A DNA stretch of 17,918 nucleotides, taken from Wenzhouxiangella sp. GTDB lineage: Bacteria; Pseudomonadota; Gammaproteobacteria; Xanthomonadales; Wenzhouxiangellaceae. The stretch covers positions 1 through 17,918 of the forward strand of contig JAGYMV010000006.1 in NCBI GenBank assembly GCA_018400355.1. The letters are read 5' to 3'. The stretch's first letter is position 1, and each line of letters begins with the position of its first letter. Made by a program: the position numbers and the translations under genes. Shown here in pieces: positions 15,174 through 17,918 of the stretch. The notes below the pieces were generated by a model. That model made no database searches and was not told where the DNA came from. It saw only the letters and a program-made list of their open reading frames with translations.

Positions 15174-16498
15174 ATCACCCGCACCTGCATTTGGCCATTG
15201 TCGGGCACACCAACACAGGCAAGACCTCGTTGGTTCGTACGCTGTTGCATCAAGCGCAATTCGGGCGGGTAGATGATCGGGCTGGGACCACGACCACAGT
15301 CAGTGGCGAGCCCCTCTATGTCGATGGCCAAGCGGTGATGACACTCTATGATTCGCCCGGCCTTGAGAATGCGCCGGCCTTATTTGACTGGCTAGAGACC
15401 CATGCAGGCACCCAGCGCCACCGAGGCCCAGCCAGGGTTCAGACTTTGTTGGATGATGCCGATGCCTGTGCACGCTTTGACCAAGAAAGCCAAGTGCTTG
15501 GTTTGGTCTTGGGTAGCGACATCGCGCTGTATGTGTGTGATGCCAGAGAGCCTGTGTTGGAAAAATACCGCGATGAGCTCAGCATTTTGGGCTTGTGTGG
15601 CCGCCCCATTGTGGTGGTTTTGAACTTTGTGGCCAGTGCGCACAGCCAAGAAGCGCAATGGAAAAAAGCATTGGCCGAATTGGGGCAGCACCATGTGATC
15701 GCTTTCGATGCCATGGTCCGAAACCCGGTGACCGAGCGGCGTTTGTTTGAACAAATGCGAAGCCTGTCAGATGCCTTTGTGCCAACGGTTGATGTGTGGC
15801 TTGGCAAGCGCGAACGAGAAGAGGCCGACCGATTGTTGGCGGGGGTGTCTGCTATTGGACAATTGTTGGTCGATGTGGCCGCCATTCAATGGGTCATTGA
15901 GCGGGATGAGCCGATGGATGGGGCATTGAAGGCACTACAAGACCAAGTCCGCCTGCGCGAACAAGTGGCCGTTGATGTGCTGTTGGATCTCTACCGCTTT
16001 GGTCCGGAGGACTATACAGAAGAGCCACTGAATCTGTCGGCGGGCCGTTGGACCGATGACCTGTTCGATCCGGCCACCTTGAAGGCGTATGGTATCCGCG
16101 CGGGCCGCTACATCGGGACGGGAGCGGGCATCGGAGCGGCCTTTGATGTGGCCACCGGCGGGCTGTCTTTGGGTACCGGCACCTTGCTGGGTGCGGCAAC
16201 GGGCGCGGGCATCAGTGCGGTGCGTCAGTTTGGTGTGGGGGTGGCCGATCGCGTTCGGGGCCAGGTGCGATTGGTCGTTGATCAGCCCACATTGCGTTTG
16301 TTGACTTGGCGCCAGATGGAGCTGTTGGTGGCTCTGAGACAACGGGGCCATGCCACTCAAGCGCCGTTGTCTATTCCCGCCAAAGACCGATGGTCAGCCC
16401 AAGCCTTGCCACAAGCGCTGATGAACAAGCGCCTAGATGAGGCCGAACAATTGAGGCGTATAGAGTCTGAGCTGGCCCAAGCCTTTGTTGAAGACTGA
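15170..16498 (+). CDS. DUF3482 family GTPase
   Basis: A protein of 442 residues with a TRAFAC-class GTPase domain at the N terminus. The P-loop is GHTNTGKTS (12-20), the Thr-rich switch I region is AGTTTTVSG, and DSPG (61-64) stands for the usual DxxG. The G4 position reads NFVA (152-155) in place of NKxD, so guanine specificity is uncertain. The C-terminal DUF3482 region has a Gly/Ala-rich stretch at ~305-355 (GTGAGIGAAF, GTGTLLGAATGAG) that looks like a glycine-zipper membrane hairpin. An open frame begins at 15059, but ATG at 15170 overlaps the DUF2868 stop as ATGA and puts the P-loop at the usual distance from the N terminus. A regulatory partner of the DUF2868 membrane protein is inferred; its cellular role is unknown. 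It ends 12 bases from the convergent deaminase. Confidence 0.85.
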   Translation: MNHPHLHLAIVGHTNTGKTSLVRTLLHQAQFGRVDDRAGTTTTVSGEPLYVDGQAVMTLYDSPGLENAPALFDWLETHAGTQRHRGPARVQTLLDDADACARFDQESQVLGLVLGSDIALYVCDAREPVLEKYRDELSILGLCGRPIVVVLNFVASAHSQEAQWKKALAELGQHHVIAFDAMVRNPVTERRLFEQMRSLSDAFVPTVDVWLGKREREEADRLLAGVSAIGQLLVDVAAIQWVIERDEPMDGALKALQDQVRLREQVAVDVLLDLYRFGPEDYTEEPLNLSAGRWTDDLFDPATLKAYGIRAGRYIGTGAGIGAAFDVATGGLSLGTGTLLGAATGAGISAVRQFGVGVADRVRGQVRLVVDQPTLRLLTWRQMELLVALRQRGHATQAPLSIPAKDRWSAQALPQALMNKRLDEAEQLRRIESELAQAFVED

Positions 16499-16510
16499 GC
16501 TTCGGGCACT

Positions 16511-16972
16511 CTACTCGCCGATGTCTTCTGCCCAAAGATCGGGTTTTTCACGTTGCATGCGGGTCATGAGCTCGATACACCGTGGATCGTTAAGAATGGT
16601 CAACGCAATGCCTTCTTGTCGCATCCAGTCCTCGGCACCCACAAATGTGGTGTTTTCACCAATCACCACCCGTGGGATCTTGAACAAAATGGCGGTGCCC
16701 GAGCACATGGGACAAGGGCTCAGTGTGGAGACCAAAGTCAGGGTGTGCCAATCGCGTCGCCGGCCGGCGTGGCGAATGCACATCACCTCGGCGTGTGCGG
16801 TCGGATCATTGGACTGAACGCGCTCATTGTGGCCGCGGGCAACAACTTGCCCTTGGTCATCCACGAGCACCGATCCGATGGGAATGCCGCCCTGGGCCCA
16901 TGATTTCTCGGCCTGTTCAATGGCCTGAGCCATCCATTTGGTCATGTTTTTGTCATATTCGGGAGTTTGCAT
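16511..16972 (-). CDS. Cytosine deaminase of the yeast FCY1 type (cytidine-deaminase fold)
   Basis: A zinc-dependent nucleobase deaminase of 153 residues. The catalytic motif HAE (H60, E62) and PCPMC (C87, C90) bind zinc and activate water. N49 in GHN matches the base-binding Asn of the yeast enzyme. The resemblance to yeast FCY1 is unusually specific and runs to the end: STLSPCPMCSG, then IPRVVIGEN, and a C terminus of EKPDLWAEDIGE, where W147 and D150 match FCY1 substrate-pocket residues. It likely converts cytosine to uracil for pyrimidine salvage. It is not a TadA-type tRNA deaminase, although automatic annotation may call it that or 'nucleoside deaminase'. ATG at 16972 lacks a clear Shine-Dalgarno motif. 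It is convergent with the GTPase and divergent from the cold-shock gene. Confidence 0.82.
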   Translation of the reverse strand: MQTPEYDKNMTKWMAQAIEQAEKSWAQGGIPIGSVLVDDQGQVVARGHNERVQSNDPTAHAEVMCIRHAGRRRDWHTLTLVSTLSPCPMCSGTAILFKIPRVVIGENTTFVGAEDWMRQEGIALTILNDPRCIELMTRMQREKPDLWAEDIGE

Positions 16973-17135
16973 GGCGCTGGTATTTGCCTCACTGATGAGC
17001 TAGACTAGGTCTGCCTGTGGATTAAAGGCGATACGAGTTTAGGTTGTAAATCTTCGAACACACGATAGACCTCCCAAACCCCTCTTCTAAAATCTGCACG
17101 CATTTCATTTTTACATTTTATAAGGTAGTAGTAAC
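16973..17135 (+). other. Intergenic region and probable leader of the cold-shock gene
   Basis: These 163 bases separate the divergent deaminase and cold-shock genes and must hold both promoters. The last ~35 bases are rich in T and A (repeated TTT), with AAGG at 17122-17125 ten bases before the ATG as ribosome site. Long A/T-rich leaders are usual for csp genes. I found no -35/-10 pair good enough to call, and no FNR box. Confidence 0.35.
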
Positions 17136-17339
17136 ATGGCAACAGGTTCCGTCAAGTGGTTTAACGAAGCGAAAGGTTTTGGATTCATCAGTCAAGACGA
17201 TGGTGGCAAAGACGTGTTCGTTCATTTCAGCGCCATTCAGGGCAGTGGTTTCAAAACCCTCGCCGAAGGCCAAAAAGTCGAATTTGAAATTCAGGATGGC
17301 CCAAAAGGTCCTCAAGCAGCCAACGTAATGCCTGCTTAA
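17136..17339 (+). CDS. Cold-shock-like nucleic-acid chaperone (CspA family)
   Basis: A single cold-shock domain of 67 residues, the usual family length. The RNA-binding motifs RNP1 (KGFGFI, 13-18) and RNP2 (DVFVHF, 26-31) are intact, together with the opening GSVKWFNEAKGFGF. It binds single-stranded RNA and DNA and melts secondary structure. Whether it is cold-induced or constitutive cannot be told from sequence, so no csp letter is assigned. It is monocistronic: divergent from the deaminase, with its own strong terminator 30 bases after the stop. Confidence 0.96.
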   Translation: MATGSVKWFNEAKGFGFISQDDGGKDVFVHFSAIQGSGFKTLAEGQKVEFEIQDGPKGPQAANVMPA

Positions 17340-17368
17340 TTCCTGGACATTTGATCCAGACTTAAGAG

Positions 17369-17398
17369 AAGAGGCTCCGTGAGGGGCCTCTTTTTTTT
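17369..17398 (+). terminator. Intrinsic terminator of the cold-shock gene
   Basis: AAGAGGCTCC (17369-17378) pairs with GGGGCCTCTT (17383-17392) to give a 10-bp stem with one G-T wobble and a GTGA loop, running into eight T residues (17391-17398). The mirror strand has only a poor U-tract, so it works mainly for the plus strand. Confidence 0.93.
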
Positions 17399-17401
17399 GT
17401 C

Positions 17402-17918
17402 CTACAGGCGCCCAGTCGAGGCCAACTGCATCTCGTCTTGGCAACTCAAGGCCTCAAAATCGCTGGCATAGGATTTCAGTTTGCCACTCAGCCGTTGCCT
17501 TTGGCGGTTGGTGGATGATGCCAACACATCAGACAGCATGGCCCAACTCAATTCTTGGTTGGCTTCAACAGCCAATCTGTACCCGTCGTCCCAATCACTC
17601 CCCGGGTCGAGCAATTGGCCAATTTGCTCGGCAAATAACTCAGGTGCTTCTTCGCGGATACTCAAGGCCTCGCCGAGCGCTTGTTGCCATTGGTGGGCAT
17701 AGGCCAGTTGATGGCCATCGATGGGTTGATAGGCATTCGCCCAGTCTTCAATGCGAGTGCGCTGCTCATTGCTTAGCCGACCCATGAAGCGCTTAAGGCG
17801 CCGCTCCATTCGGTCAGCGCGTCTGGCCGTTATGGCTGCTTGATCGGTCTCTGCCAGACGATCAATGAGTTCTTGGTTGCTCTCTTCAAATGACTGGAAC
17901 AACTGTTGAACTTGGTCA
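17402..17918 (-). CDS. DUF6279-like protein, C-terminal part (cut by right edge)
   Basis: About 170 C-terminal residues are visible. The frame stays open upstream of an internal TTG at 17902 to the window edge (reading DQVQQ before it), so the true start lies outside. The visible part is entirely helical and charged, with RADRMERRLKRFMGRLSNEQ followed by two further helical units and a final RQRLSGKLKSYASDFEALS. This layout resembles DUF6279 proteins, which are usually lipoproteins of ~280 residues; the lipobox would be beyond the edge. The function is unknown. It ends 63 bases from the cold-shock stop, convergent with it across the terminator. Confidence 0.6.
   Translation of the reverse strand, partial: DQVQQLFQSFEESNQELIDRLAETDQAAITARRADRMERRLKRFMGRLSNEQRTRIEDWANAYQPIDGHQLAYAHQWQQALGEALSIREEAPELFAEQIGQLLDPGSDWDDGYRLAVEANQELSWAMLSDVLASSTNRQRQRLSGKLKSYASDFEALSCQDEMQLASTGRL

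Noticed and set aside
16499..16510. Terminator between the convergent GTPase and deaminase genes
   Set aside because: Only 12 bases separate the stops, and no hairpin with a T-run is present.

Overview
The window reads as chromosomal DNA of a gammaproteobacterium, probably a marine, aerobic to microaerobic one. Three things suggest this. The order ccoNOQP-ccoG-ccoH-ccoI-ccoS-TauE-like-hemN-fnr is the classical gammaproteobacterial arrangement. The DUF2868/DUF3482 membrane-GTPase pair and a DUF6279-type protein are typical of Pseudomonas/Oceanospirillales-like genomes. Base composition is moderate. I cannot name the genus. I see no mobile element, CRISPR array, tRNA or rRNA, and no gap over 300 bases without a gene.

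Layout, left to right. The first ~90 bases hold the 5' end of a divergent minus-strand gene of unknown function. A large exported M14-family zinc carboxypeptidase-like protein follows on the plus strand (161-2707). It runs tail to tail, with a 41-base overlap, into an FNR/ANR-type oxygen sensor on the minus strand (2667-3458). Upstream of fnr lies a HemN-family protein (3519-4805) that has lost all three radical-SAM cluster cysteines and other SAM-site residues. Then comes a ten-gene minus-strand operon, transcribed from 13627 down to 4861: ccoN, ccoO, ccoQ, ccoP, a small membrane protein, ccoG, ccoH, ccoI, ccoS and a TauE/DsbD_2-like membrane protein. Most of its junctions overlap by 4 to 8 bases. 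Divergent from ccoN is a DUF2868 membrane protein overlapped by a DUF3482 GTPase (13764-16498). This pair converges on a yeast-FCY1-type cytosine deaminase (16511-16972, minus). A cold-shock protein (17136-17339, plus) has a strong intrinsic terminator, and a DUF6279-like protein is cut by the right edge.

How the genes work together. CcoN, CcoO and CcoP form the high-affinity cbb3 oxidase, and CcoQ stabilises it. CcoG, CcoH, CcoI and CcoS, and probably the TauE-like protein, handle copper delivery and assembly. The FNR-type regulator most likely switches the cluster on at low oxygen. A 9/10 FNR box with a -10 hexamer at exact class II spacing sits upstream of ccoN. A second 9/10 FNR box sits just upstream of the HemN-like gene.

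The most unusual content is the HemN-like pseudoenzyme. It keeps the genomic position, the FNR box and much of the C-terminal HemN fold of oxygen-independent coproporphyrinogen III dehydrogenase, but cannot carry the radical-SAM cluster. Several start codons were moved from the longest open frame to internal starts on the basis of Shine-Dalgarno signals, family length or operon overlap (ccoN, ccoQ, ccoH, fnr, the GTPase).
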